Shown: positions 32,206 through 43,105, counted from the first letter of the stretch. The stretch: DNA of 64,000 nt from Prorocentrum cordatum (GCA_963575745.1 CAUYUJ010017637.1:38501-102500), one strand, 5' to 3'. Made by a program: numbers and translations. Notes: generated by a model from the sequence alone, not told the origin.

Positions 32206-33203
32206 CAGAAACGATGCAGGGACGGGAGGAGGGAGGAAGGGCAGCGGGAGGAGCAAGTGGGAGGGACGCGGAGGGCTCTCTCGTCACAACGAGGAACCAC
32301 CTCCACAGGATGGTTGGGAAAAAAAACAAGGCATCGCATTTCTGGGGAAACAGGGATAAGGAGAGAGAATCTGCGCACCAGCTCTGGTGACCGGAGCGGT
32401 CCCATTAGGGGCAGACGTGCATGTAGAGAGAAAGCGGCGCACGTCAGAGGCGCATTGGAAAAATGGTGGAATAAAACGCTATAGGACAATTATGATGGTT
32501 CCGTGTTTTGGAACAGCACTGGAATACGGAAACGAATACTTCTACTTCAGGGTCCCAGCGGATCTAGGAACGAGCCTGAAAGCAGCCGCTGAGCCAAAGC
32601 AGGGACCAAAGGAGAAGAGCACGGGGGGAAGGGAACGGGTCAATCGATAGTCATGCATGAGAAACTCTGGCTGTACAAAACGAAACTGTCGCAAAAGGGG
32701 TAAGGATACTTCAAGGATCGTTTGGGGGGTCCAGACGCCTCGAGGCGGTCCCAGAGGGCGCTAATGGCAAAGGAGGAGGGGGCAAGAGGAGAGGAGGATG
32801 GAGGTGGTGGAGGAGGAGGAGGAAGAGGAGGAGGAGGAGCAGGATGATGAGCAGGTTCAACCGACGGACGCATCCCCCTGAGGACAAACACCGATGATCG
32901 GTTAGTGTAGGAATGGAAGAGCAAGGAGGAGCGAAGAGTTTTAGTGGACGGAGGACGGTACAACATAATCGCTCCGCCGTGGTGGACGCTGGTCTCAAAA
33001 CGACTGGGAAAAATGCAGCCTGGTGGCGGCGGCCAGGGCTAGAAATGTCCCATTCGCCCTTGAACGGGCACCCCCTGCAGCGAAGAAGTCTACCTTATAC
33101 CGTCCGTCACCCGCTAATCGGTGAAGTGAACAGCTGGTGCCCCCCGATCTGAAGAGCGGTCGTGTGCCTCAAAAATGGCCCCTCGACAAGCAGGAAGGCT
33201 TCT
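32206..33203. other. low-copy sequence with GGA tract
   Basis: A GGAGGAGGAGGAAGAGG tract at about 32,770-32,850. I see no gene. It directly precedes the retrotransposon. Confidence 0.35.
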
Positions 33204-33208
33204 GAGAG
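33204..33208. repeat. target site duplication, left (GAGAG)
   Basis: GAGAG abuts the left LTR and is repeated at 39,552-39,556 outside the other LTR. Five bases is the usual Ty1/copia footprint. Confidence 0.85.
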
Positions 33209-33293
33209 TGGAAAATTATTCTCTCCAAAGCGCTCGAGCCGAAACGATATCGGCCCGTCCAACATGTCTCTCGGGAGGCTGCAAATCTATCCA
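33209..33293 (-). repeat. 3' LTR (85 bp)
   Basis: On the element strand it starts TGGATAGATTTGCAGCC and ends AATTTTCCA. It differs from the other LTR by one base in the terminal inverted hexamer and about two inside. Confidence 0.9.
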
Positions 33294-33312
33294 GCCCTCC
33301 CGGCCTTCCGCG
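33294..33312 (-). promoter_or_regulatory. candidate polypurine tract
   Basis: On the element strand, GGAAGGCCGGGAGGGC lies immediately upstream of the 3' LTR, the expected place for the plus-strand primer. The purine bias is imperfect. Confidence 0.5.
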
Positions 33313-33453
33313 CTCCTTCCGCGTGGGAGGCCGCCGACTCTTACGGCCGGCACAAAGTCAGCGGAGCGTGGCGATCCACCACTCCTTAGAATCCAAAGCG
33401 CGCGGCCAAACGCCGCCCAGCTCAAGCGCTCTGAGGGATGTCTCACTCATCAC

Positions 33454-34857
33454 TCATCCATCCAGCGCCGCCCGCAGGGCCAGTCGGCCTCGACCTGCCC
33501 TCGCCACGAACCCCATCATCGCCAGGAACTTCTGAATCAGGGGCCCTTCCAGGTGCTTCGTACCGATGTCACTGATGTTCTCGAGACCTGCTATCTTGTT
33601 GACGCGCAGCTTCTTCTGCTGCACAGCCCTCTGCAGCCACAGCAGAGGTGTATGCGGGTGTCGAACTCGTCCGACTCCACGACGTTCTGCGATGCCCTTG
33701 CCCGCCGTCGCGTCGCACTTCAGCACGATCTCGAGGTCTACACCCATGTCCTTTGCGAGACTATTGAGGGCGAGCCCGATACTGCCGCCCTTCACCAGCG
33801 CGTGGAACTCCGCTTCTCCCGTAGATAGAGCATTGAACCCTAGGGTTGCCGAACTGCTTCTAATCCAATGCTTCCCAATCATCACCGTACACGATGAAGT
33901 AGACTTACGTGTTCTCAGGCAGCCTGCGAAGTCACTGTCCGTATAAACTTGAGCAACTTGCCGATCTGCCTGCCGTGGATACTCAACCAGCCTCGGGGTG
34001 CCTACGAGGTACCGACCGATCCATTTCATGGCCTGCCATCCGCCAATCGCCGGGTCCTGCATCACTCGTGCTGATTCCTTCGCCGCGAACTGCAGATCAG
34101 GTCGATCCTGCGCCAGGTATTGGATACGCATGCACACTGAGCGGTAGATGACCCGCTCTCGTCCTTGTAGTGCCTCTCCATCCAGCTCCTGCCTCTTGAC
34201 CCCCGGCGTGACCACTGGCTTGCTCTCTTTACCCTGCAGGCCCAGCTGGGCCAGGATGATCTCCACGTGCCTCGGGTCCGCCTCGTACTCGATCTTCTCC
34301 ACGTCGTTGCCGTTCGGCCTGACCCACCTCACGATGCGATTCAGCACCATGATCTCGTCGATGTCGCCGCTCTGCGGGTCAGGCCCCAGAACCCGTCGTA
34401 CCTTCACGATCAGGTGCTCGCCGAGGTTCTCCGTGAAAGCCTTTGAATCCTTTCGCCCACCGAGCACCACAAAATCGTCGCCGTGCCTCCAAACGACCAG
34501 CTTACCAACCTGGTAGATGCAAGGCGAGAACTCGCCCTGCTTCGACTTCAGGATCCTCATCATGATGTCCTCCACCTTCAGGTCGAATGATGAGCCGGCA
34601 TCTCTCAGCCCATACATGGCCTTCAGCAGCAGCCAGCACTCGTCATCCTTGCACTCTAGATCCTCCGCTGGCGCCTTCAAGTACACTGGCCTCTGCACCT
34701 CCGAGCGTAGATGCGCTCTTGAGATATCGATGAAGGTCAGCACTCGATCTTCATGCCGCCCTGTCATCGCCATAGACAGAATCATCCTCAGGCCCTCCAG
34801 CGGCGGGGTCGCCGCGAAGGTCGCCGCAGCGCCCTCAGGCCCAAGGGTGCTCAGCAC
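33454..34857 (-). pseudogene. pol: copia pol, RT palm and RNase H segment
   Basis: A 467-codon open segment holding the RT and RNase H of the copia element. RT motif A is FIDISRAHL (D44), and the YVDD box is HGDDF with the two Asp at 127-128. The connection follows with TPGVKRQ. RNase H has TDSDFAG (D307), LSTGEAEFHAL (E348) and KCDATAGKG (D382), then VRHPHTPLLWLQ, typical of copia. All catalytic acids are kept. The segment starts where the previous one stops, after a G5 run near 34,850. The Met at its start is a convenience, not a real initiator. It ends at a stop 160 bp before the 3' LTR. Confidence 0.92.
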
Positions 34858-35394
34858 CCCCGCGTCTCTTTCGCCACCAACCGACTCCGTAGTTCTGGCT
34901 TCTGATCGTCTCCCTTGTTGGTGTCGACCCAGCCGCTTGGAAGCGGCTTGGTTCCCGTCACTTGCAGCGCCTCGGAAATCTTTCTCCTCTCGAACACTCC
35001 GAGCCTGCTCATGTAGCCCATCTCGTCCATGCGCGCGTTCTGGACGCCTACCGGGTCCAGCACCGCACCGCTGATCCCATCGTAGAAGGTCGCCATCTCC
35101 TCCTCGGTCGCCTGGTCCAGGATCTCTGGCTCCTCCGCGGTCTGACCAACTTCGAACGCATGGATCCCTTTACCGATCTTCAGCTCGTTCCTGATGCCCT
35201 TCAGGATTGCCTTCACCAGCCCTAAGGGGTACCTCTCAGCCGCCTTCGCCCTCCTCTCCAGGAGGTGCACATGCTCGTGGGAGCCGTCACACGCGATCCC
35301 CACCTGCTTCGCCACCTCGCGGCTATTCGTCATCCAGCCCGTCGGCTTCGCCACGAGGCACTCCGAGCCGTCCGGCCAGTATGACTTGGCTCCG

Positions 35395-35477
<83 letters not shown>

Positions 35478-35748
35478 ACACACACACACACTGGCGGCCC
35501 TTGACCACTGGGACGCATGGCAGCTCCCTGATGCTCTTGATGCACTCCTCTTTCCAGCTTGACGCCGTCCAAGGGTGCTCGAACAGGAACCACTTCCCCC
35601 TCGAATGCTGGTAGGCCGCCAGCTCCATACAGAAGCCCAGGAAGACCTTGCATTCCGCGAGCAGCCTCTGAAACTTGACCTCATCGCGCTTGCCGCTCGC
35701 CTTCAGCAACTCCATCAGCTGTGAGAACGGGGTGCATACAGGAGACAT
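34851..35748 (-). pseudogene. pol: copia pol, RT N-terminal segment broken by (CA)n
   Basis: The part up to 35,490 reads LAAYQHSRGKWFLFEHPW then SWKEECIKSIRELPCVPVVK. After the dinucleotide tract another frame reads FGAKSYWPDGSECLVAKPTG, GWMTNSREVAKQV, and the copia RT entry GVFERRKISEAL, PLPSGWVDTNKGD and RSRLVAKETRG. It stops just past the last motif because of a one-base shift relative to the RT palm segment. The two halves are in different frames because the CA tract length is not a multiple of three relative to the ancestral codons (inference). Confidence 0.88.
35396..35491. repeat. (CA)n microsatellite inside pol
   Basis: About 96 bases of CA with a single G interruption near 35,472. 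It lies within otherwise conserved coding sequence. On the element strand it reads as alternating Cys-Val. Confidence 0.98.
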
Positions 35749-35773
35749 GATGAGGAAGGCAGGGTCTCCCTCC

Positions 35774-36326
35774 TCAATCTCCGCTCTCGCTCGCTTCCTC
35801 TGCTCCTCGAGCCGGACCCGTCCTGAGGTCCATCGCCACTCCTGGCTTCAGATTGAACTTTGGAGCTCCCTTGGCGAACTCCCCTGGGTTGAACACCTCC
35901 TGCAAATCCAAGCTGTCGAGACCGAGCTGTTCCAGCAGCGCGCCGATCTCCGCCGCGTCGCCCATGGCCACGTCCGCCGCCGTCGGAGCGCTTCCCGACG
36001 CAGTCCCAGATGAGCTTGGCGCCCCTGGTTCACCGACTGGTCCACGATCACCGACTCGTCCTCGCTTGGCTCCAGGTTCTTCGTCTTCACTTCTCTCGGG
36101 TCGCTCACCAGCTACTCGCCGTAGGTGAGCCTCTGCCACCCGAGCTCCACCGCCGATGGTTGTCCCGAGCTGCTGCGCAGCCCCTGCAACCTGGGGCGTA
36201 GCCGCAGCGCCGCAGCTCCACGCCCTTCCTGACGCAGACCCTCCTCGGAGCAGGAGGACCCACAGGTCCTGGAACAGGGGGCAGATCCACGTCCGGCATC
36301 ACCTGATCCGCCACCACCTTCGCCAT
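35774..36326 (-). pseudogene. pol: copia pol, integrase C-terminal region and linker
   Basis: Two overlapping frames cover this stretch. The upstream one has RRVCVRKGVELRRCGYAPGC then RGC, a motif I associate with the C-terminal part of copia integrases in dinoflagellates. The downstream one has an acidic/Ala linker, then MGDAAEIGALLEQLGLDSLD and LQEVFNPGEFAKGAPKFNL. Frameshifts near 36,130 and 36,340 separate them from each other and from the integrase core. Confidence 0.75.
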
Positions 36327-36356
36327 AGCAGGTGGTACTTCAAGTCCTTCATCTTC

Positions 36357-38408
36357 TTAACCAGGAACTGGTCGCCACGACACGCCCTGCAGCTCGGAGA
36401 AAAGAACCTTGTCGCTCCTCGCTGCCAATGGCATCCTCTTGACGCCCCTGGCTCTCATCACGCCCTTCGGCATCGCCACGTACACCTCGTCGCTGTCGTC
36501 GCGGATCCCGTAGAAGACGCCCTCCAGCCACCTGTCCACCAGCCTCGACTCCCTCTTGCCGACTGGCAGGTAGAACACCTTCTCGCCGAACGCCGGGAGC
36601 GCCCTCTTGTAAGCGCGCCCCTTCCTCAACTCGTACGGCGCGCGCCCGTTCGAGTCAACTTGACCTCGATTGTGGACTGCTGCGCCGTACCTCAACATCC
36701 ACGGCAGGCAGAGATGCTTCGGGGCGATCGCGACTCCATGCATCTCCTCCACCGCGTGCTTGAGGGTCCTCGTCAGGCCCTTCATATCCCTGACAGCCCC
36801 TTCAGCTAGACCGTTCGACTGCGACTCTCCAACCGCCGAGGTCTCCAGCAAGCACTCCACGCCGTGGTCTTTCTTGAGCTTCTTGACGGCCTCGCCCCTC
36901 AGGGCGATGATGCTCGGCTCGCTGTCGCACCTGAAGACCACCTTCTTGTAGCCGCCGTTGACCACAAAGTTCACCAGCATGTCGGCGCTGCGCGCGTGCG
37001 CCGCCCCCTTGCAGGTCAACACCTCCGCGCCCGTGTACCAATGCAGCGAGTCCCCCATGAACAGAATCGGGGCCGCGTCCTCGCCGCTGCCGAGGCAGCC
37101 GCAGTCAAACGCCACGACTGGTATCGCATCCTCCGCGTGGCTCCTCGCCACATGAGGTTCAGCTCGCCCGCGTCCTGCAACACAGTGCCTGCACCAAGCT
37201 CGATACGGCGTGTGCGACACTTCATGGTCCTCTCGCTCCTGCTGGGTCGGCTCGCGCGGTCTCCGCGCCGCTCTCACTGCCGGCCGCCCCCGAGCAACCA
37301 CCGGGGCAGGTGGTGGAGGTACCGCTTCTGGTTGAACAGGTTCTTGGACTGGTTCTGCTGCCGCTGCCGCCGCAGCTGCCTGACTCGATCTAGCTCCATC
37401 ACCTGCGTCATCGCTCCTCACCATGCAGATCTCCTTGTGCTTCTTGCCGCTCGCGCTGGGCTTGGACCAGGCCTCCGCGCGGCCGATCACGTCCTTCGCC
37501 TTGCTGCACGGCATCAGCTCCATCTCCATCTCGTACACGTTGTTGCGCCTCTGGAACGGTGCAATCACCCCTGTCGACTCGTTCTGCGCGTAGCTGCCGC
37601 CAGCATCAAAGACGACCCGATGGCCAGCGTCGACCATCTCCGAGACAGAGGTGAGTGCCTTGCTGACCTTCGCGACCCTAGCCTTGATGCCTCTCACCTG
37701 CGCCGAGCCGCCCGAGTTGCGCACCGACCCGATGAGCTCCTTAGTGCCTTCGTCGGCCACCCACCCGCCGTTCGCGGCCCTGTAGCCTTCACCCTTCGCA
37801 CTCATGTCATTCTCGCACGTCGGGTAGTCCGGCGCTAGCTCTGATGGCACGGCCGTCGTAGCTGCACACGAATCGACACCGAGCACCATCTTGCGGGATG
37901 CCCGCGCCGCGTCCGCACCGAGCCTGCTCAGCTCGTGCACCAGCTTGTCGCCCACCAGGCCGCCCTCGATCAACAGATCGAAGGCCTTCTGCGCCACGTA
38001 TTTCTCGTCAATCGTGAACGGCGCGAGCCACAGCCCGCGCAGCGCCTTCTCGGGTTCCGGCTCCATCATGTGCAGGTTGTTCTTCTTCTTCGGGCAGTCC
38101 TTGGACATGTGCCCGTGCTCCTGGCAGTTGAAGCACTTCGGCCCCTTGCCGGTCTTGCCGCCCTTTGCCTTTCCGCCCTTCGAGGAACCCTTCGACTTGG
38201 AGTCGCCTCTCGACTTGCCCTTGCTGTCCAACTTGCCTTTTGCCTGTTCCAGCTCCGCCCTTGCGGTGCCAGCAGTTCCTCTCGTCGCGGCCCTTGCCGT
38301 TGCAGATCCTGCAGCGCCCCCTGCCACCCTCGTTGTTGAACGCTGAGAGATCCACCAGGGCCACTCTGTTCTGCGCTGCCGCCGCTGCGGCCTGGGCTCG
38401 TCGAACAT
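36357..38408 (-). pseudogene. pol: copia nucleocapsid knuckle, protease and integrase core
   Basis: A 683-codon open segment. A Lys-rich stretch leads to a CCHC knuckle, CFNCQEHGHMSKDC (residues 92-105). The protease active site reads LGVDSCAATTAVP (Asp179), so the usual DSG/DTG glycine is Cys. The integrase has an HHCC-type site HEVSHTPYRAWCRHC (395-409) and a DDE triad: FDCG (D435), FRCDSEPS (D495) and LAEGAV (E536), with 40 residues between the last two. It ends in VLFSELQGVSWRPVPG. The first 50 or so residues overlap gag in another frame, and the shift lies near 38,250. Confidence 0.92.
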
Positions 38409-39201
38409 TCAGGATCTCTCCCCTGAACTTGGGCCACTCCTTGAGTCTCTCCGCATTCATGATCATGTGCTGCCTCAGCGGGGACTCGGGCAACTGCCTC
38501 AGCACGATGCCAACCTTGATCGCGTCCGAGAGGGTCTCCTCCGACGCCGACTCGTACAGGCTGATCTCCCTCTCGAAGGCTTCCAGGCGCATCATCATCT
38601 CACCACTGAAATCCCAGGCCAGCAGCGCCATCAGCTGCCCGGCGTACCTGCTCGCCGCCTGTGGCTCGAATCGAAGGTGCAGTTGTCGCCAGGCTTCGAA
38701 TCCCTCGAGCTTGCCCGCATTCAGCACTACGTCGAGCGCCTGGCTCCTGCACGTCTGGATGAGCCAGTACCCCAACGTCCTGGACAACTGCATGTCTCCG
38801 GGCTCGAGGTTCGTCATCAGCACTGGTTCTGCCTCTCGCTTTGCTCTGGCCATCGCCGCCGCCATGTTCGGGTTCGTCGCACCTGCGAACGCCTCGAACA
38901 CCACCGACCAGTCTCTCCATGGCGGCTTGGCCCCATCGAACATCTCTGGCTTGCCTATCATCTTCATCTCCGCGGCCATCCTCTCAGGCCCATGGTCTGG
39001 CACTTGCGCCGCCGCTGCGGCTGCACCCTGCTGCCCGAGCACCTGCTGCGCACGCTGCGCAGCCTCCTGCGCCGCTCTACTCGCGGCGTCCGCGTCCGTT
39101 CGTGCTTGCCGTAGCTCTCCCTGCACTTGCTCGGGAGCCTGTCGAAGCGCCTGGGCGTCCTGGACCGTAGCTGCCATCTTGACCCTGTCTCTTGATCGCA
39201 C
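38250..39201 (-). pseudogene. gag: copia gag
   Basis: The gag-like capsid segment: an Ala/Gln-rich coiled-coil N-terminus, then MIGKPEMFDGAKPPWRDWSV then VFEAFAG, a typical copia/UBN2-type gag opening. Next come LGYWLIQTCRSQALDVVL, FEAWRQLHLRFEP and a helical region to LNVRRAQAAAAAAQ. A degenerate first knuckle CRIC...NCW lies near the end. Upstream codons in another frame (to ATG at 39,449-39,451 inside the primer binding site, or to one within the LTR) may be its N-terminus, shifted near 39,195. Confidence 0.85.
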
Positions 39202-39448
39202 ACAGATGCTGTCCGAGGTGCGCCCAACAGCGCCTCTTGAAGGCCAGCCTCACCAGCCGCGCCGCCAGCGAGACCCACACCTGGGTCGTGTCCTTCTCCG
39301 ACAGCACCTCGAAATCGTTCTCGCCCTCGTCTGGATCCACGAGGCTGGTCGCCTCCCGCGCCTGTGCCCTGGCCTGCGCCTCGGAGCCCTCCGCGGGCCT
39401 GGCCCGCCGCGGCTCTATCGCAGGCTGCCGCTCTCGGCGCTGGGGGCG

Positions 39449-39466
39449 CATCCGCTCACGCGACCA
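39449..39466 (-). promoter_or_regulatory. primer binding site
   Basis: On the element strand, TGGTCGCGTGAGCGGATG follows the 5' LTR without a gap. TGG complements a tRNA CCA end, so a tRNA ending in CGCGACCA is predicted. This is inference. Confidence 0.7.
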
Positions 39467-39551
39467 TGGATAATTATTCTCTCCGAAGCGCTCGAGCAGA
39501 AACGATATCGGCCCGTCCAACATGTCTCTCGGGAGGCTGCAAATCTATCCA
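39467..39551 (-). repeat. 5' LTR (85 bp)
   Basis: Starts TGGATA and ends TATCCA on the element strand, a perfect 6-bp terminal inverted repeat. The internal sequence is about 97% identical to the 3' LTR. Confidence 0.92.
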
Positions 39552-39556
39552 GAGAG
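39552..39556. repeat. target site duplication, right (GAGAG)
   Basis: An exact copy of 33,204-33,208. Confidence 0.85.
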
Positions 39557-39784
39557 GCCCCAGCTGCTCACGGGGGCCCTCCCCCCAAATGCCCCGCCCC
39601 CGACAAAAATCCGCCCTGACCTCGTCGATGGGGGGATCTGAAACCCAACGCTTCAGCGAACCGACGGAAGCAGCCACCCGAGACAGGCCCGCGGCAGCAG
39701 CAGACGCCTTGCGGACGCCGACCCGGGGCCAGCGCTGGCCTGGGTCGGCCAGGGCCGCGTCTCGCGCCGAGGAGGACGCGGAGC

Positions 39785-40125
39785 GGCTCCTCCTCCTCCT
39801 GCTCTTCCTCCTCCGTCCGCTCCTCCTCCTCCTCCTCCTCCTCCTCCTCCTCCCTCCCTCCTCCTCCTCCTCCTCCTCCTCCTCCTCCTCCTCTCCTCCT
39901 CCTCCTCCTCTCCTCCTCTCCTCCTCCTCCCTCCTCCTCCTCCTCCCTCCTCCTCCTCCTCCTCTCCTCCTCCTCCTCCTCCTCCTCCTCCTCCTCCTCC
40001 TCCTCCTCCTCCTCCTCCCTCCTCCTCCTCCTCCTCCTCCTCCTCCTCCTCCTCCCCTCCCTCCTCCCTCCTCCTCCTCCTCCTCCTCCTCCTCCTCCTC
40101 CTCCTCCTCCTCCTCCTCCTCCAGC
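39785..40125. repeat. (CCT)n microsatellite
   Basis: About 340 bases of CCT/CTC with CCCTCCC interruptions. The minus strand reads as Glu/Arg/Gly runs. Confidence 0.98.
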
Positions 40126-40375
40126 CCCCCCTGCTTAGGAAAGCTGCCATCAGGGGCAGGCATGAGCGCACGTCCGCGAACAGTCCTCGACAGCGGGCGA
40201 TGGTCCCCCCCGCGTCGCCCGCCGCCATTTCGCATGTCTCCGATGGCATTGTTGTTTCTTTGGACGCGTGTGACTGGAGGCAACGGCGAGGCTACATGCA
40301 TGTCGCCGCAAGTGGAAACCTACACTGTGGAGTGTGTGTCAATATCAAACGTGGTTTTCTTCCCTCTAGCGCCGA

Positions 40376-41500
40376 CTTCTCCAAGGATGGCGTCTTGTCT
40401 TCGCGGGCAGTCTCGTGCTCATCGGCCTGGCCACCACTTCTTGCAGCTGTTCTCGTGCGCCTGACATGTGGTCGGAACCAGCGTCTCGTGTCCGCGGGCA
40501 GCCTTTCGAGGCTGTTGGCCGCTTCTCGAATATACCGACCTCTCCACGGATGGCGTTTTGTGTCCGAGGGCAGCCCTTCGAGGTTGCTGGCCGCTTCTTG
40601 CATATGCCGATCTCTGTACGGAGGGCGTCTTGTGTCTTCGGGCAGCCTTTGGAGGTTGTTGGCCGCTTCTTGCATATGTCGAGTTCCTCGCGGATGGCAT
40701 CTTGTGTTCGCGGGCAGCCCTTCGGGGCTGCTGGCCGCTTCTTGCGTCTTGCATACGCCGACTTCGTCAAGGATGACGTCCTGTGTTCTCGGGCAGCTTG
40801 TGGAGGCTGTTGGTCGCTTCTTGCATATGTCGAGGTCCTCGCGGATGGCGTCTTGTGTCCGCGGGCAGCCTTTCGAGGTTGTTGGCCGCTTCTTGCATAT
40901 GCCGACCTCTGCACGGAGGGCGTCTTGTGTCCGCGGGCAGCGTATCGAGGAGGGGGGGCGCTTCCCGCATATGTCGAGTTCTTCCTGGATGGCGTCTTGT
41001 GTTCGCGGGCAGCCTGTCGGGGCTGTTGGCCGCCTCTTGCATACGCCGACTTCGTCACTGCTGGCGTCTTGTGTCCGCGGGCAGCCCTTCGAGGCTGTTG
41101 GCCGCTTCTTGCATATGTCGAGTTCCTCATGAATGGCGTCGTGTGTCGGCGGGCAGCCGTTCGGGGCTGTTGGCCGTCTCTTGCTCGTGCCGACCTCTGC
41201 ACGGATGGCGTCGTGGGTCCGCGGGCAGCCTTCCAGGGCTGTTGGCCGCTCTGTGTCTGCACATGACGACTTCTTCACGGACGGCGTCGTCTTTCCGCGG
41301 GCAGCCTTTCGAGGCAGGTGGCCGCTCTCGTCTTGCATATGCCGACTTCTTCTCGGAGGGCGTCCTGTGTCTGCGGGCAGTCCTCGGGGGCTGGTGGCCG
41401 CCTTCTGGATATGCCGAGTTCTGCACGGAGGGCGTTCTGTGTCTGCGGGCAGTCCTTCGAGGCTGATGGCCGCTTCTGCATATGCCGACAGTGCCAAGGA
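40376..41500. repeat. 72-bp minisatellite, about 15 units, open on both strands
   Basis: The unit is GGATGGCGTCTTGTGTCCGC, GGGCAGCCTTTCGAGGCTGT, TGGCCGCTTCTTGCATATGC then CGACYTCTGCAC. Exactly 24 codons long, it gives 24-residue repeats in every frame it crosses: for example ASCVRGQPFEAVGRFLHMPT on plus and RHMQEAANNLERLPADTRR on minus. Units differ by 10-20% with few indels. Codon changes look random, so I read it as DNA repeat rather than protein, but a repeat protein cannot be excluded. Confidence 0.9.
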
Positions 41501-42040
41501 GAACGCCGTGATCCTGTTGAAGCCATGGCTCGTCCATCCTTCGATCTCTTCCCACTCCTGTTCGCGTTCGTCGTTTTCACGCTTTCTGACTGACATGCTT
41601 CGCCGCTGTGGGCTGGTGTCGGGATGGTCATCGCGTCGCCTGGGCTTTACCGATTGCCGTTGGCCGCTGGAGAGGAAGTGATCTCTGTTGTAGTGAGTTA
41701 GCCCAGCCTCTCCGCAGGCGCGGAGAAGATCCCGCCATGAGCCAGTGTGGAAGTCTTCAGTTGTCCCTTCCTCTGCGTTCCTCCCTCTTTTCTGGCCCGC
41801 GCGTTCGCTGAATCCCGTGCGTTACATTCCTCGCATGCCTGTTTGTTTGACACCTTAATTCGTTCCACCTCCGTGGCCTCGTAGCTGTGGTCGAGCGAGG
41901 ACAACTCGGGGCTCCCCCGCAGGGGGGACCATCCATGATTCGACTTTCAAGTCGCACGATAGGTCGCACATAGTTGAATGCAGCACGCGTTTCACGCATG
42001 TGGTCTCTTGGCACTCGAGACATTCGGCCCGATATCGTTT
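41501..42040. other. unique sequence
   Basis: No gene or repeat recognised. Confidence 0.3.
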
Positions 42041-42250
42041 CGCCGCCGCCTCCTCCTCCTCCTCCTCCTCCTCCTCCTCCTCCTCCTCCTCCTCCTCCTC
42101 CTCCTGGGACGTCGTCCTGGGGGGAAATCTCGGAAATCTCCTCCTCCTCCTCCTCCTCCTCCTCCTCCTCCTCCTCCTCCGCCTCCTCCGCCTCCTCCGC
42201 CTCCTCCGCCTCCTCCGCCTCCGCTTCCGCCTCCGCATCCTCCTCCTCGG
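42041..42250. repeat. (CCT)n and (CCTCCG)n microsatellite
   Basis: Two CCT tracts are separated by GGGACGTCGTCCTGGGGGGA and end in CCTCCG and CCGCTTCCG units. Confidence 0.95.
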
Positions 42251-42934
42251 CAGAGGGAGCTTCGGCCCATAGACACGTGCGGCGGCGCGCTCGGACGACA
42301 TGATGCTTTGTCTTGGGTGGTGTGGGTCATGATCGCGTGACTGGCGTGTCTTTGGGCACGTCTGCGTCGACAACGACGCGGTGTGCTCTTGTTGGGCCGT
42401 TCGGGACGTGAGCGTCGGACTGGCTGGTCCGCATGGTGCGCTGACCCCCGCGACGTGCGCCCCAGAAACCGGCGATCCTGACGCGTGTTGGCGCCAGCAT
42501 GCGTTTGTCCACCGAAGCTCTTCGACAACGTAGGCAATGTAGTGACGGCCGACACAGGCTGCGTGCAATCAGCGGCGCTAAGCGGGTTAACAGCTCGTTC
42601 CCTTCCGCGGCGAGATGGCGGCACCTTCGCGAAGCGGGACACGCTGCGGCCAAGAAGGGGGCGTCCAAGAGGGGGCGGCGCAAATCATGGCTGGCGGCAT
42701 GTGCGCGGCCCAAGGGGCGGGCCAGGGACAGATTGAAATAAGAAGAGGCACCATAAAATCTGGGGAGATATCATGGCCCCCGCCATGATCTCCACCCCCC
42801 CCTAGTCATCACCTCCCTTTTTGCCGCCCCCGAGAACAGGTGCAGGGATCGACTGCTGCGATGAGGGCGTGCCCGACTGTAAGGGCAAAGGGCAGAAGCG
42901 TGGCCAACCAGGTGGACGACCCAGAAGAGTGACT
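42251..42934. other. unique sequence
   Basis: Low-copy GC-rich DNA with no recognised gene. GTGGACGACCCA at 42,912 is repeated at 43,106 on the far side of the MITE. Confidence 0.35.
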
Positions 42935-43105
42935 TGGCGGCGCGCAGAGGGGCGTACGGGGCGGGGGGAGGGCTTCTTAGAGGTACCCCTGCTTCTTAAA
43001 GGCGCGGGCCTTCTCTGTTGATGTAAGGCCGGCGCCTTCTAAGAAGCCGCCTCCTTCCAAGAAGCCTTTCTCCCCCCTCCCCCTGCCCCCCTCTGCGCGC
43101 CGCCA
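42935..43105. mobile_element. MITE-like hairpin element, copy 2 (family M)
   Basis: Left end TGGCGGCGCGCAGAGGGG and right end CCCCTCTGCGCGCCGCCA are perfect inverted repeats of 18 bp. They extend imperfectly to about 45 bp (...GGGGGGAGGGCTTCT). The core shares AAGGCGCGGGCC and GGCCGGCGCCTTCTAAGAA with the copy at 16,213. A GTGGACGACCCA direct repeat flanks it, but the left one is 11 bp away from the terminus. Confidence 0.8.

Larger units (their letters stand above)
33209..39551 (-). mobile_element. Ty1/copia LTR retrotransposon, complete ends, frameshifted
   Basis: A 6,343-bp element on the minus strand. It has 85-bp LTRs that begin TG and end CA, a GAGAG target duplication, a TGG-initiated primer binding site next to the 5' LTR and a purine-rich tract before the 3' LTR. 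The coding order is gag, zinc knuckle, protease, integrase, RT, RNase H, which is the copia order. The LTRs differ at only 3-4 positions, so insertion is fairly recent. Coding is nevertheless spread over at least six frames and a (CA)n tract interrupts the pol region, so the copy as given cannot make a full polyprotein unless some indels are sequencing errors. Confidence 0.95.

Noticed and set aside
42022-42042. Possible solo LTR remnant (CCGATATCGTTTC)
   Set aside because: Only 13 bases match the copia LTR, with no terminal sequence or duplication. It may be chance.
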